Positions 46,090 to 53,214 of a stretch of 64,000 bases of DNA are shown in pieces (positions within the stretch are counted from its first letter, which is position 1; each line of letters starts with the position of its first letter). Below the pieces are notes generated by a model, which had not been told where the DNA came from, made no database searches, and worked only from the letters and a program-made list of their open reading frames with translations. A program made the translations under genes and the position numbers. The DNA is from a virus: positions 19,491-83,490 of IMG/VR virus record IMGVR_UViG_3300048999_000052; one strand, written 5' to 3'.

Positions 46090-46440
46090 ATGGCCCAGAA
46101 CTCGAAGTTGCCAAGCAACTCGCGAATCGCTCGCCAGAAGAAGGCCCAGGCGGGCTTCTCTCTGGTGGGCGGCACGCTGGGCCTTGCTGCGTTGGCTTCT
46201 CGGGGTAAGGCTTCGCAGCTCACCAATGCGGCCAAGAAGACCACTGCCAATGGTCCACGGCTGCTCAGCCAGGCAGCCAGGTGGAAGGACCGCAGTACGG
46301 CGCTGACCACCGCAGGTGCTGGAGTTGGCGGAGTTGGAGCGTACAACTTCGCCTCCTACACCAACGCGGACGCGAAGAAGCAGCAGCGGTTGAAGAAGTC
46401 CGACACGGTTTCACCGTTCGGAATTGACCACGGGTATTAA
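46090..46440 (+). CDS. Gly/Ala-rich small head-module protein, 116 aa
   Basis: ATG at 46090 follows the previous stop after 1 nt. A basic start (NSRIARQKKAQAGFSLVGGT) leads into Gly/Ala/Leu helices and a second one (ALTTAGAGVGGVGAYNFA). The end is SDTVSPFGIDHGY, nearly identical to the end of the previous protein. The N-terminal RQKKAQAGFSLVGG also resembles RTQAQVGLASNLVG in the protease gene, suggesting an internal duplication. Function is unknown. Confidence 0.7.
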   Translation: MAQNSKLPSNSRIARQKKAQAGFSLVGGTLGLAALASRGKASQLTNAAKKTTANGPRLLSQAARWKDRSTALTTAGAGVGGVGAYNFASYTNADAKKQQRLKKSDTVSPFGIDHGY

Positions 46441-46483
46441 ACCCGACTTGCGCGGACTCAGAAACTAAGAGCGAGGTGACGAA

Positions 46484-47509
46484 GTGAAGCCGAAGGTTGT
46501 CAAGGGACTGTCCGACATCGAGATCGACGAGGTCTCGCTGGTGGACCGGAGTGCCAACCAGCACGCTGCAGTCGCCATCGCGAAGAGGGCTCCCGAGGAG
46601 GAGAATATGCCCGATCTGTACACCGAGGACGGAACCCTCCTCGATGAAGACACCCTGGTGAACGGCCAGATCGTCTATGCCCAGGACGGCACCGCCTACG
46701 AGTTCACCGCCGACCCTGAGGTCGAGCCGGGGGACGAAGAGGTTGACGAGCCGGACGAGGACATTGAAGACGACGACGTTGAGGTAGAAGAGCGGGAGCT
46801 TGCTGGTGTTGGCAAGGCCTTTGGCTTCGCCGGCTCTGCTGGTACGCAGGCCCCGAGTCGCCCGACGATGCAGCCCTCCACCCCGGCTAGCCCGTTCCGA
46901 GTCGGCGCGGGTATGAACCAGCAGAAGAAGAAGCCCCTCGCGGGCCAAATGGGAGGTGGCGCGATGCCCCAGCGTCCGAAGCTCGGGGCGGCTGCTGCAC
47001 GCCCCACGGTCGCGAAGTCTTTCCAGGAGCAGGTACTCGAAGAGCTGTCCAAGGCCTACACCGACGAGGACCGCGATGCGGTGCTGTCGAAGGCGTTCGC
47101 TGAGGTAGACGGCTATAAGACCCAGGCGGCTGAGGCAGTCAAGATTGCCAAGTCCGAGCGGGACCTGCGACTGACCAACGAGTACATCGCCAAGGCAGAG
47201 GAATACAACCTGCCGGTGGATGCTGCTCAGCTCGGCCCGGTGCTGTACCGGATGGCCGAGACCATGAGCTACGAGGACTGCTCGGTGATCGCGAAGTGCC
47301 TGGAGGCTTCGGGCTCGATGATCTTCGAGGAGGTCGGCTACATCGGTGGCGGTGACAATGTCGACGTACTGGACGCTGTTGACGCTCAGGCTCAGGAGCT
47401 GGTCGGCAAGTCCGACAGCTTGGGCACCGAGGAAGCCTGGTCTCAGGTATTCGAGTCCAACCCGCAGGCCTACGACGAGTACCTCGCCCAGTCGCGGCGC
47501 GGTTACTGA
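46484..47509 (+). CDS. Scaffold-like protein, 341 aa
   Basis: GTG at 46484 follows GAGGTG. The N-terminus has GLSDIEIDEVSLVDRSANQH, a segment that follows XkdF-type proteases in other phages. A strongly acidic stretch (near 85-105) and a Pro/Gln-rich linker precede a helical C-terminal half (FQEQVLEELSKAYTDEDRDA onward), the composition of capsid scaffolding proteins. It lies between the protease and capsid genes, as scaffolds usually do. Confidence 0.7.
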   Translation: MKPKVVKGLSDIEIDEVSLVDRSANQHAAVAIAKRAPEEENMPDLYTEDGTLLDEDTLVNGQIVYAQDGTAYEFTADPEVEPGDEEVDEPDEDIEDDDVEVEERELAGVGKAFGFAGSAGTQAPSRPTMQPSTPASPFRVGAGMNQQKKKPLAGQMGGGAMPQRPKLGAAAARPTVAKSFQEQVLEELSKAYTDEDRDAVLSKAFAEVDGYKTQAAEAVKIAKSERDLRLTNEYIAKAEEYNLPVDAAQLGPVLYRMAETMSYEDCSVIAKCLEASGSMIFEEVGYIGGGDNVDVLDAVDAQAQELVGKSDSLGTEEAWSQVFESNPQAYDEYLAQSRRGY

Positions 47510-47530
47510 AGGGAAGGAAGGTAACCCACC

Positions 47531-47932
47531 GTGGCGTACGACGAGTCGCTCCGTAGCATCACGCTGAAGGCTGACAGCTCTGTCGGCATCTACACGGGTG
47601 TACCCGGCATGCCGGGATCTGCGAACCCCAACGCGGGCAAGCAGTACCACTTCGTGAAGGTGACCGGTGCAGGGATTATCGGTCTCGGAGACGCAACCGC
47701 AAATCCGGTTGGCGTCCTCCAGAACAAGCCCCAGGGCGTTGGCCATGCGGCCACCGTGGGGTTCAACGGTGTCACCCGAGTTGTCTCGGACGTGGCCATC
47801 ACCGCTGGCGACCTGATCAAGGTCTCCGCAGATGGCCAGGCCGCAAAGACCGGCGCGGGTCCGACCGTTGGAATCGCTCTGACCACGACTGCGGCGGCAG
47901 GGGACCTTGTGTCCGTCCTGCTGACCCTCTGA
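47531..47932 (+). CDS. Capsid decoration protein (DUF2190-like), 133 aa
   Basis: GTG at 47531 is preceded by AAGG. The sequence MAYDESLRSITLKADSSVGI, then VTGAGIIGLGDATANPVGVL, VGFNGVTRVVSDVAITAGDL and TVGIALTTTAAAGDLVSVLL is the repeated beta-turn pattern of DUF2190-like trimeric decoration proteins that bind the capsid surface. It lies directly before the major capsid gene, the usual place. Confidence 0.8.
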   Translation: MAYDESLRSITLKADSSVGIYTGVPGMPGSANPNAGKQYHFVKVTGAGIIGLGDATANPVGVLQNKPQGVGHAATVGFNGVTRVVSDVAITAGDLIKVSADGQAAKTGAGPTVGIALTTTAAAGDLVSVLLTL

Positions 47933-47951
47933 TAGAGAGAAGGAGTAGAAG

Positions 47952-48959
47952 ATGCCGTCTCCCTCGCAGAGCGATCTCCACGTCAACGTACCGCTGACGA
48001 ACATCTCGATCGCGTACATGCAGAAGGCTGACGCGTATATCGCGAACAAGGTCTTCCCGCGTGTACCGGTGCAGAAGCAGTCGGACATGTACTGGAAGTA
48101 CACCAAGTCGGACTGGCGCCGGACGGACGTGCAGAAGCGTGCGCCGGGCACCGAGTCGGCTGGCGTCGGCTGGAAGGTCGACACCGATACGTACTTCGCG
48201 CACCCGTACGCGGTGCACAAGGACATCGACGACCAGCTTCGGGCCAACGCAGACTCCAACTGGAGCCTGGATCGGGACTCGACCACGTTCATCACCAACC
48301 AGATGCTGATCAAGCGGGACCTGGACTGGGCGAACGCGTTCTTCAAGACCGGTGTGTGGGGATCGGACCAGACTGGTGTGGCGGCTAGCCCGACCACCAA
48401 CCAGTTCCTGCAGTTCGACGACCCGGCCTCTGACCCCATCTCGCTGTTCGCGATGGCTCAGATCAAGTTCGTCGAGCAGACCGGCTACAAGGCCAACACC
48501 CTGGTCATGGGTGCACAGGTGCTCCGGGTTCTCAAGGAACACCCGGACATCATCGACCGAATCAAGTACACCCAGAAGGGCATCGTCAGCACTGACCTGC
48601 TGGCCACGCTCTTCGACGTGGACAAGATCCTGGTCAGCTACGCTTCCTCGACCAACGTCGCCGAGCAGGCTGACGGTCGGCTCCAGGACGCGGCAGCCAC
48701 CTACGCTTTCATCAACGACCCGTACTCGATGCTGCTGTGCTACAGCGCTTCGTCCCCGTCGCTGATGACCCCGACCGCGGGGTACACGTTCACCTGGAAC
48801 GGGTACAGCAACGGCAACGGCCAGGGCATTCGGGTCAAGAACTTCCGGATGGAACACCTGGAGGTTGATCGCATCGAGGCCACGATGACCTACGACATGA
48901 AGGTTGTGTCGCCGGACATGGGCATCTTCTACTCGGCTGCAGTCGCCACGGTTTCCTGA
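47952..48959 (+). CDS. Major capsid protein, 335 aa
   Basis: It begins MPSPSQSDLHVNVPLTNISI and contains KVFPRVPVQKQSDMYWKYT, DLDWANAFFKTGVWGSDQTG, ANTLVMGAQVLRVLKEHPDI and FRMEHLEVDRIEATMTYDMK, the order seen in HK97-fold capsid proteins of the lambda gpE type found in many actinophages. The head shell is built from it. A strong terminator follows, which fits a highly expressed gene. GGAGTAGAAG precedes the ATG. Confidence 0.9.
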   Translation: MPSPSQSDLHVNVPLTNISIAYMQKADAYIANKVFPRVPVQKQSDMYWKYTKSDWRRTDVQKRAPGTESAGVGWKVDTDTYFAHPYAVHKDIDDQLRANADSNWSLDRDSTTFITNQMLIKRDLDWANAFFKTGVWGSDQTGVAASPTTNQFLQFDDPASDPISLFAMAQIKFVEQTGYKANTLVMGAQVLRVLKEHPDIIDRIKYTQKGIVSTDLLATLFDVDKILVSYASSTNVAEQADGRLQDAAATYAFINDPYSMLLCYSASSPSLMTPTAGYTFTWNGYSNGNGQGIRVKNFRMEHLEVDRIEATMTYDMKVVSPDMGIFYSAAVATVS

Positions 48960-48974
48960 TAGACGCGCAGGGGA

Positions 48975-48997
48975 GGGGCCGCTCACAAAGCGGCCCC
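48975..48997 (+). terminator. Intrinsic terminator after the major capsid gene
   Basis: GGGGCCGC pairs perfectly with GCGGCCCC across a 7-nt loop and is followed by TTGCTTG. It would reduce expression of the downstream connector and tail genes relative to the capsid. Confidence 0.8.
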
Positions 48998-49009
48998 TTG
49001 CTTGCCTTA

Positions 49010-49021
49010 GGAGGACAGATG
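49010..49021 (+). promoter_or_regulatory. Repeated strong ribosome-binding/start block (copy 3)
   Basis: GGAGGACAGATG is identical to the blocks at 22174 and 27414 and sits just after the capsid terminator. Confidence 0.6.
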
Positions 49022-49486
49022 CGGCAGAAGTTCCTCGATCACGAGGCCGTCCACTTCATCGCCGGTCGGATCTTCTCCCACGGTGGGAAGACGTACTACC
49101 CCGGCGAGCCCGTCGACGACGCTCGGGACTGGAAGAACCTGGAGACCTCGGTCCGATCCAGGTACCTGGTGGCAGTCACGGAAGACGTTGACGTCTTGCC
49201 TCCGCAGATCAAGAAGGACGTCAAGTCCATCGACTTCGCGATGTACAAGCTGCGGGCCGATCACTACCTGCCTTCGATCCAGGCTCGGGACACCCGCCAG
49301 GCTGAACTGGCCAAGAGCTTCGATCCTGGCGAGCACACCATTGCTGAGATTCGCAATCACCTGGAAACCTACCCGGACGAGGCCGAACAGGTCCTTGAGC
49401 GGGAAAAGCAGGGCAAGAACCGCGTCCGGCTCGTTACGGAGCTGGAAGAGCAACTGACGGCACCAGAGGAGCCAATCGATGTCTGA
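49019..49486 (+). CDS. Connector-region hypothetical protein, 155 aa
   Basis: ATG at 49019 has a perfect ribosome site; a longer frame upstream is unlikely. It begins MRQKFLDHEAVHFIAGRIFS and has a beta-like first part followed by a helical region with an LEM/Rho-N-like element (HTIAEIRNHLETYPDEAEQV, LEREKQGKNRVRLVTELEEQ). It lies between capsid and adaptor genes, where small head-completion proteins are usual. Confidence 0.65.
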   Translation: MRQKFLDHEAVHFIAGRIFSHGGKTYYPGEPVDDARDWKNLETSVRSRYLVAVTEDVDVLPPQIKKDVKSIDFAMYKLRADHYLPSIQARDTRQAELAKSFDPGEHTIAEIRNHLETYPDEAEQVLEREKQGKNRVRLVTELEEQLTAPEEPIDV

Positions 49487-49856
49487 GAACCCGAACCGGG
49501 TGTACGAGGACGATGTCCCGACCCCGGAGGACGTACAGGCCAAGGCAGCTGACGGCGAAGCCCTGACGCTGCAGGAGCTTGAGCAGATCAACATGCCGCC
49601 GGCTCGGCCGCACAACGACGACGCTGAGATCGGCAAGCGCTTCGAGCCCAGCAACTACGCTCCGGCCGCACAGCCGGATCTGAACGCCCCGGCCTACGTG
49701 CTGGCTGCCCAGGCCAAGGCAGTCGCAGACGGCGACGAGGACGTCCGGGTGGGCCAGAGCGACCCGTCGCTGCAGAAGCGCCCTACCAAGGCCGACAGGG
49801 CTGCACAGGCTGACAAGGCCGCCCAGGCCGAGGCTGACAAGGCTGACAAGAAGTAA
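49479..49856 (+). CDS. Hypothetical Ala/Asp/Lys-rich protein, 125 aa
   Basis: ATG at 49479 overlaps the previous gene by 8 nt. The protein is acidic at its start (MSENPNRVYEDDVPTPEDVQ) and ends in an Ala/Asp/Lys helix (ADRAAQADKAAQAEADKADK). No motif is recognised. It may be a small head-tail linker or assembly protein. Confidence 0.6.
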   Translation: MSENPNRVYEDDVPTPEDVQAKAADGEALTLQELEQINMPPARPHNDDAEIGKRFEPSNYAPAAQPDLNAPAYVLAAQAKAVADGDEDVRVGQSDPSLQKRPTKADRAAQADKAAQAEADKADKK

Positions 49857-49880
49857 TCGAGGTAGCGGATTGGAGGAGTC

Positions 49881-50357
49881 ATGACCTGGACCTATTCGGG
49901 TAATCCGACCACGTCCACGACCGACGAGATCCGGTTCCTGATCGGGGACACTGACTCCTCCGATCCGTTGCTCCAAGACGAAGAGATCGCGTACCTGTAC
50001 AACACCTGGTACACGATCTACGGGACGGTCTTCTACGTGGCCTCGATTGCCTGCGAGACCATCGCTGCGTCGTACGCCCGGGAAGCCTCCCACTCAGCTG
50101 ACGGGGTGAGTCTTCAGCTTGGCGAGATCCAGGCGAAGTTCACCAAGCAGGCTGAGACGCTGCGCGAGCAGCACGCGAGTCTGCTCATCGGCGGAATCCC
50201 TGACGTGGGCGGCGTCACCGCCGGTGAGCAGCCAGACCCGATGATTGCCCCTCTGATCTTCGGTACTGGCATGAGTGACAACATCTCGGCTGGTCGGCAG
50301 GACTACGGCAGCCGGGACTTCCCGGAGTACTTCCCCGAGCAGTATCCGGGGTACTGA
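49881..50357 (+). CDS. Head-tail adaptor (gp6-like connector), 158 aa
   Basis: ATG at 49881 follows GGAGG. The helical pattern (TDEIRFLIGDTDSSDPLLQD, then LYNTWYTIYGTVFYVASIAC and SHSADGVSLQLGEIQAKFTK) is that of HK97 gp6/SPP1 gp15-type adaptors that bind under the portal. Position after the capsid genes supports it. Confidence 0.75.
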   Translation: MTWTYSGNPTTSTTDEIRFLIGDTDSSDPLLQDEEIAYLYNTWYTIYGTVFYVASIACETIAASYAREASHSADGVSLQLGEIQAKFTKQAETLREQHASLLIGGIPDVGGVTAGEQPDPMIAPLIFGTGMSDNISAGRQDYGSRDFPEYFPEQYPGY

Positions 50358-50770
50358 TGCACGCCGGGATCAGCAACCGGGCACGCGCCTACGTACGGCG
50401 CAAGGCCACGGCCGAGATGTTGTCCACTTGCCGAATCGAGCGGGTGGCTAAACCGGTGTGGGATCCCAACACTAACCTGGTCACATCTGGTACCAGAGTC
50501 ACCATCTACCAAGGCGTTTGCCGGGTCTGGGAGGTCTCTGGAGCCAGGCCGTTCCAGGTAGGTGACGACGTGATCTTGCTGCAGAACACCAACTTGTCTG
50601 TCCCCTGGGATGTCGACCCGGTCCCAGACGAGAACGACGAGGCGTTGATCTTGAGCTCCAAGGTCGATGACGCGCTGGTGGGTAAGCGCTACCGGATCAT
50701 CAGTTCGGCCAAGGCAGGCGACCTACGGGCCACCCGCCGGTTCGCGGTCGAGGGAGTGAACGAGCCGTGA
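50357..50770 (+). CDS. Head-tail stopper (DUF6093-like), 137 aa
   Basis: ATG at 50357 overlaps the previous stop by 1 nt. It begins MHAGISNRARAYVRRKATAE and continues with CRIERVAKPVWDPNTNLVTS, YQGVCRVWEVSGARPFQVGD and ALVGKRYRIISSAKAGDLRA, the beta-barrel pattern of DUF6093-like stoppers that close the head after packaging. Confidence 0.75.
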   Translation: MHAGISNRARAYVRRKATAEMLSTCRIERVAKPVWDPNTNLVTSGTRVTIYQGVCRVWEVSGARPFQVGDDVILLQNTNLSVPWDVDPVPDENDEALILSSKVDDALVGKRYRIISSAKAGDLRATRRFAVEGVNEP

Positions 50771-51219
50771 GCGTGACCCAGCTCGATATCACTCAGCTGG
50801 CGATTGATCTGAACAACGCTGGTGAGATGGCGGGCAAGTCGTTGGACGACCTGTTGATGTTCGTCGGCAACTCGATGGCTGCCGACATGCAGGCGATCGT
50901 GCCAGTGGACACCGGCAACCTGAAGATGTCGATCAAGGTCGTGGTGATGTCTCGTGGACGGCTAGAGATTGGTCCGGACACCCTGATGGCGCCGTACGCC
51001 TGGGATGTCGAGTACGGCACCAAGCCGCACGTGATCGAAGCCAAGCCTGGCAAGGTGCTGCGCTTCCAGGCGGGTGGCAAGGTCATCTACACCCGCAAGG
51101 TCAACCACCCTGGTACGAGGGCGCAACCCTATGTTCGACCAGTAGTGCAGAACTGGGTGGATCGACTCGGTGCGGAAGCTGTAACCGTGGGAGTTAACGA
51201 AGTCGTGAGCCCGAAATGA
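50767..51219 (+). CDS. Tail completion protein, HK97 gp10-like, 150 aa
   Basis: GTG at 50767 overlaps the previous stop. IVPVDTGNLKMSIKVVVMSR, PYAWDVEYGTKPHVIEAKPG and HPGTRAQPYVRPVVQNWVDR are the conserved blocks of gp10/HK97-type completion proteins. It helps join the tail tube to the head. Confidence 0.8.
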   Translation: MSVTQLDITQLAIDLNNAGEMAGKSLDDLLMFVGNSMAADMQAIVPVDTGNLKMSIKVVVMSRGRLEIGPDTLMAPYAWDVEYGTKPHVIEAKPGKVLRFQAGGKVIYTRKVNHPGTRAQPYVRPVVQNWVDRLGAEAVTVGVNEVVSPK

Positions 51220-51689
51220 ACGCGGTGACGCTGCCGCGCGGGCAGATCACGACCTACGTCGTCGAGACCGTTCTGGACTCATTTCCGTTTCCAGTCGGCG
51301 ACAACGACGAGCCAGCTGAGCCCCATGGTTGGCAGGGTGAACCGAACGAGGCCGGGACGAACTTCATCCCGTGGATCTCAATCGGTACCGGCAGCTCGAA
51401 CAACTCCTCTGGGCCGCAGGCCATGTCTGCTGCGGACTGGCGGGTGAACTACTTCATCACCACCGCCGGGATGGCGCGCAAGCAGACCGATCAGCTTGCC
51501 GACACCGCGCGGGACACCGTAGTTAAGTTGGCGCGACAGACGATCATGACCACGAATGGGAACTGGCGAATCCAGCAAGCCCGGGTGGTCAGCATCGGCG
51601 GGATCAACAGGATGTCGCAGACCCGCCCCTTCTATTTTGTACAAGTCGATGTAGTTGAACTCTGGTTGAGCAGGGAGATTGGCTCATGA
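51216..51689 (+). CDS. Tail terminator protein, 157 aa
   Basis: ATG at 51216 overlaps the previous gene. The protein shows an alpha/beta arrangement (VVETVLDSFPFPVGDNDEPA, DWRVNYFITTAGMARKQTDQ, RDTVVKLARQTIMTTN, RPFYFVQVDVVELWLSREIG) fitting lambda gpU-like terminators that end tail growth. Assigned mainly from gene order. Confidence 0.65.
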   Translation: MNAVTLPRGQITTYVVETVLDSFPFPVGDNDEPAEPHGWQGEPNEAGTNFIPWISIGTGSSNNSSGPQAMSAADWRVNYFITTAGMARKQTDQLADTARDTVVKLARQTIMTTNGNWRIQQARVVSIGGINRMSQTRPFYFVQVDVVELWLSREIGS

Positions 51690-51907
51690 GCGTGGAAAAG
51701 GTACGTATCCGTCACGAGGAGACCGGTCAGGAATCCACGGTCGTAGCCAGCGCAGTCCCTGGCTGGGAAACGGTTGGCTGGACTCGTGTGGATGATGAAG
51801 GTAGCCAGGAGGAGGTTGCGCCCCCGGAAGCTTCGGCTCCGGACGTCGCCGTCACCAAGGTGAAGAACGGTGGTCCGGCCGTGCCGGACACTTCTAAGAA
51901 GGAGTGA
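51686..51907 (+). CDS. Small hypothetical protein, 73 aa
   Basis: ATG at 51686 overlaps the previous stop. It begins MSVEKVRIRHEETGQESTVV and is acidic, with a Lys/Gly/Pro-rich end. Small proteins at this position (before the tail tube) are common in actinophages; function is unknown. Confidence 0.6.
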   Translation: MSVEKVRIRHEETGQESTVVASAVPGWETVGWTRVDDEGSQEEVAPPEASAPDVAVTKVKNGGPAVPDTSKKE

Positions 51908-51909
51908 CG

Positions 51910-52386
51910 ATGGCTCGGATCATCCCGAACGAGAACAGCTGGATCGGATTCGCGACTGCGGTCGCTTCGGTGTCTGCTCCGACTGTTGCGAACATTACGG
52001 CTGCGGTCAACCTGACCCCGTACGTGATTTCGATCAACGCCTCCTCGCGAGGCAACACGGTGCCGACCCCGGCTTTCGACTCGCTCTTTGAGACGTCGAT
52101 CGCCGGTACGGTACAGGCCACCTTCGACGCGGACTTCTACCGCGACGACGAGACCGACCTGGCGTGGACCACTCTGCCGCGAGCGACTGATGGTTTCTTC
52201 ATCATCAGCCGATTCGGTGGTGGCGGTGCCAACCATGCCCCGGTTGCCACCGATCTCGTTGAGGTCTGGCCGATCTTGATCGTGTCCCGGACGATGGCGA
52301 ACATGAGCAACAACACGGTGTTGACCTTCACGGCTTCGGGTTCGGTCCCGGTCGAGCCGGTCGAAGACGCCGTGATCGCAGCCTAA
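51910..52386 (+). CDS. Major tail (tube) protein, 158 aa
   Basis: ATG at 51910 follows AAGGAG; a GTG two codons upstream is less likely. The beta-rich sequence (MARIIPNENSWIGFATAVAS, VISINASSRGNTVPTPAFDS, ADFYRDDETDLAWTTLPRAT, VLTFTASGSVPVEPVEDAV) fits lambda gpV-like tube proteins. It is followed by the frameshifting chaperone genes, as in other siphoviruses. Confidence 0.8.
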   Translation: MARIIPNENSWIGFATAVASVSAPTVANITAAVNLTPYVISINASSRGNTVPTPAFDSLFETSIAGTVQATFDADFYRDDETDLAWTTLPRATDGFFIISRFGGGGANHAPVATDLVEVWPILIVSRTMANMSNNTVLTFTASGSVPVEPVEDAVIAA

Positions 52387-52414
52387 TATCCGCTCCTACC
52401 GCCCAGGAGGAACT

Positions 52415-52846
52415 GTGGTTACCAAGCCTATTCAAGAAGAAGCCAAGCCCTCGTCGGTGGCTCGTACCAAGCGGGCCACCTTCGATCGGCTGGCCAAGAA
52501 GGCCAAGGCCGAACGCGAAGTCACCCTGGAGCTGGAAGGTGACGACGGTGAGCTGGAAGAGGTCACGCTGCTGTTCCGAGCGATCGGCGCCAAGCAGTAC
52601 GACGACCTGATTGCCAAGAACCCACCGGATGCCAAGCAGAAAATCAACGGCGACATCTACAACATCCACACCTTCGCGCCAGCCCTGATCGCAGTCTGCT
52701 CGGTTGAGCCGCAGTTGTCCTACAACGAAGCCAAGGCCATCTGGGACGACGAGAACTGGTCCCGGGGTGAAGTGATGACCTTGTTCTCCTCCTGTGTGGA
52801 GCTGTGCAACAAGGGCCTGAACATCCCTTTCATCGGCAGCGCCTGA
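52415..52846 (+). CDS. Tail assembly chaperone 1 (gpG-like), 143 aa
   Basis: GTG at 52415 follows GGAGGAA. The acidic/basic helical protein (KKAKAEREVTLELEGDDGEL, LLFRAIGAKQYDDLIAKNPP) is typical of the first tail chaperone, which coats the tape measure during assembly. Its last codons include the slippery heptamer CCCTTTC (52825-52831), from which ribosomes can shift to the next frame. Confidence 0.82.
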   Translation: MVTKPIQEEAKPSSVARTKRATFDRLAKKAKAEREVTLELEGDDGELEEVTLLFRAIGAKQYDDLIAKNPPDAKQKINGDIYNIHTFAPALIAVCSVEPQLSYNEAKAIWDDENWSRGEVMTLFSSCVELCNKGLNIPFIGSA

Positions 52847-53214
52847 GGAATGACCCCAGCTTCCACATGGAGCTGGGGTACTGCGTGGACCACGGCATCC
52901 CGCACTCGAAGTGGCTGGAGCAGTGGTCCCCGGAGGATCGTTCCAAGGTTCTCGCATATCTGGTCGAACAGGCGGACCGGTGCGATATGTGCGGGACCGC
53001 ACCGTATGAGTGGGATGAGAATCCCTACGCCTACGAGGCCGTGGACCACTTCTGTAAGGGCTGCTATCTGAAGTCGGTCTACTCCGATGCCGAGTCCAAT
53101 GCCCTGCCTGGCACCAACGTCACGCTGATCCCAGTCACCCAGGGGCGACTGTTGGAACGCCTGATCATGGAAGAGAAGCGCAAGCGTAAGAAGAAGAGCT
53201 TCCAGGAGGGCTAG
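52825..53214 (+). CDS. Frameshift part of tail assembly chaperone 2 (gpGT-like)
   Basis: After a -1 shift at CCCTTTC (codons CCT TTC in frame) reading continues as HRQRLRNDPSFHMELGYCVD and on to a TAG at 53214, giving a fusion of about 266 residues. The new part has CDMCGTAPYEW and HFCKGCYLK, a zinc-binding pattern seen in actinophage chaperone 2 proteins, and a Lys/Arg-rich end. The fusion and the first chaperone are made from one mRNA in a fixed ratio. The site and frame are directly visible. Confidence 0.82.
   Translation, partial: PFHRQRLRNDPSFHMELGYCVDHGIPHSKWLEQWSPEDRSKVLAYLVEQADRCDMCGTAPYEWDENPYAYEAVDHFCKGCYLKSVYSDAESNALPGTNVTLIPVTQGRLLERLIMEEKRKRKKKSFQEG

Noticed and set aside
46265-48439. 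A 724-codon open frame on the minus strand opposite the scaffold, decoration and capsid genes
   Set aside because: It lies antisense to well-supported head genes, has no ribosome site and has a composition typical of antisense frames in high-G+C coding DNA.
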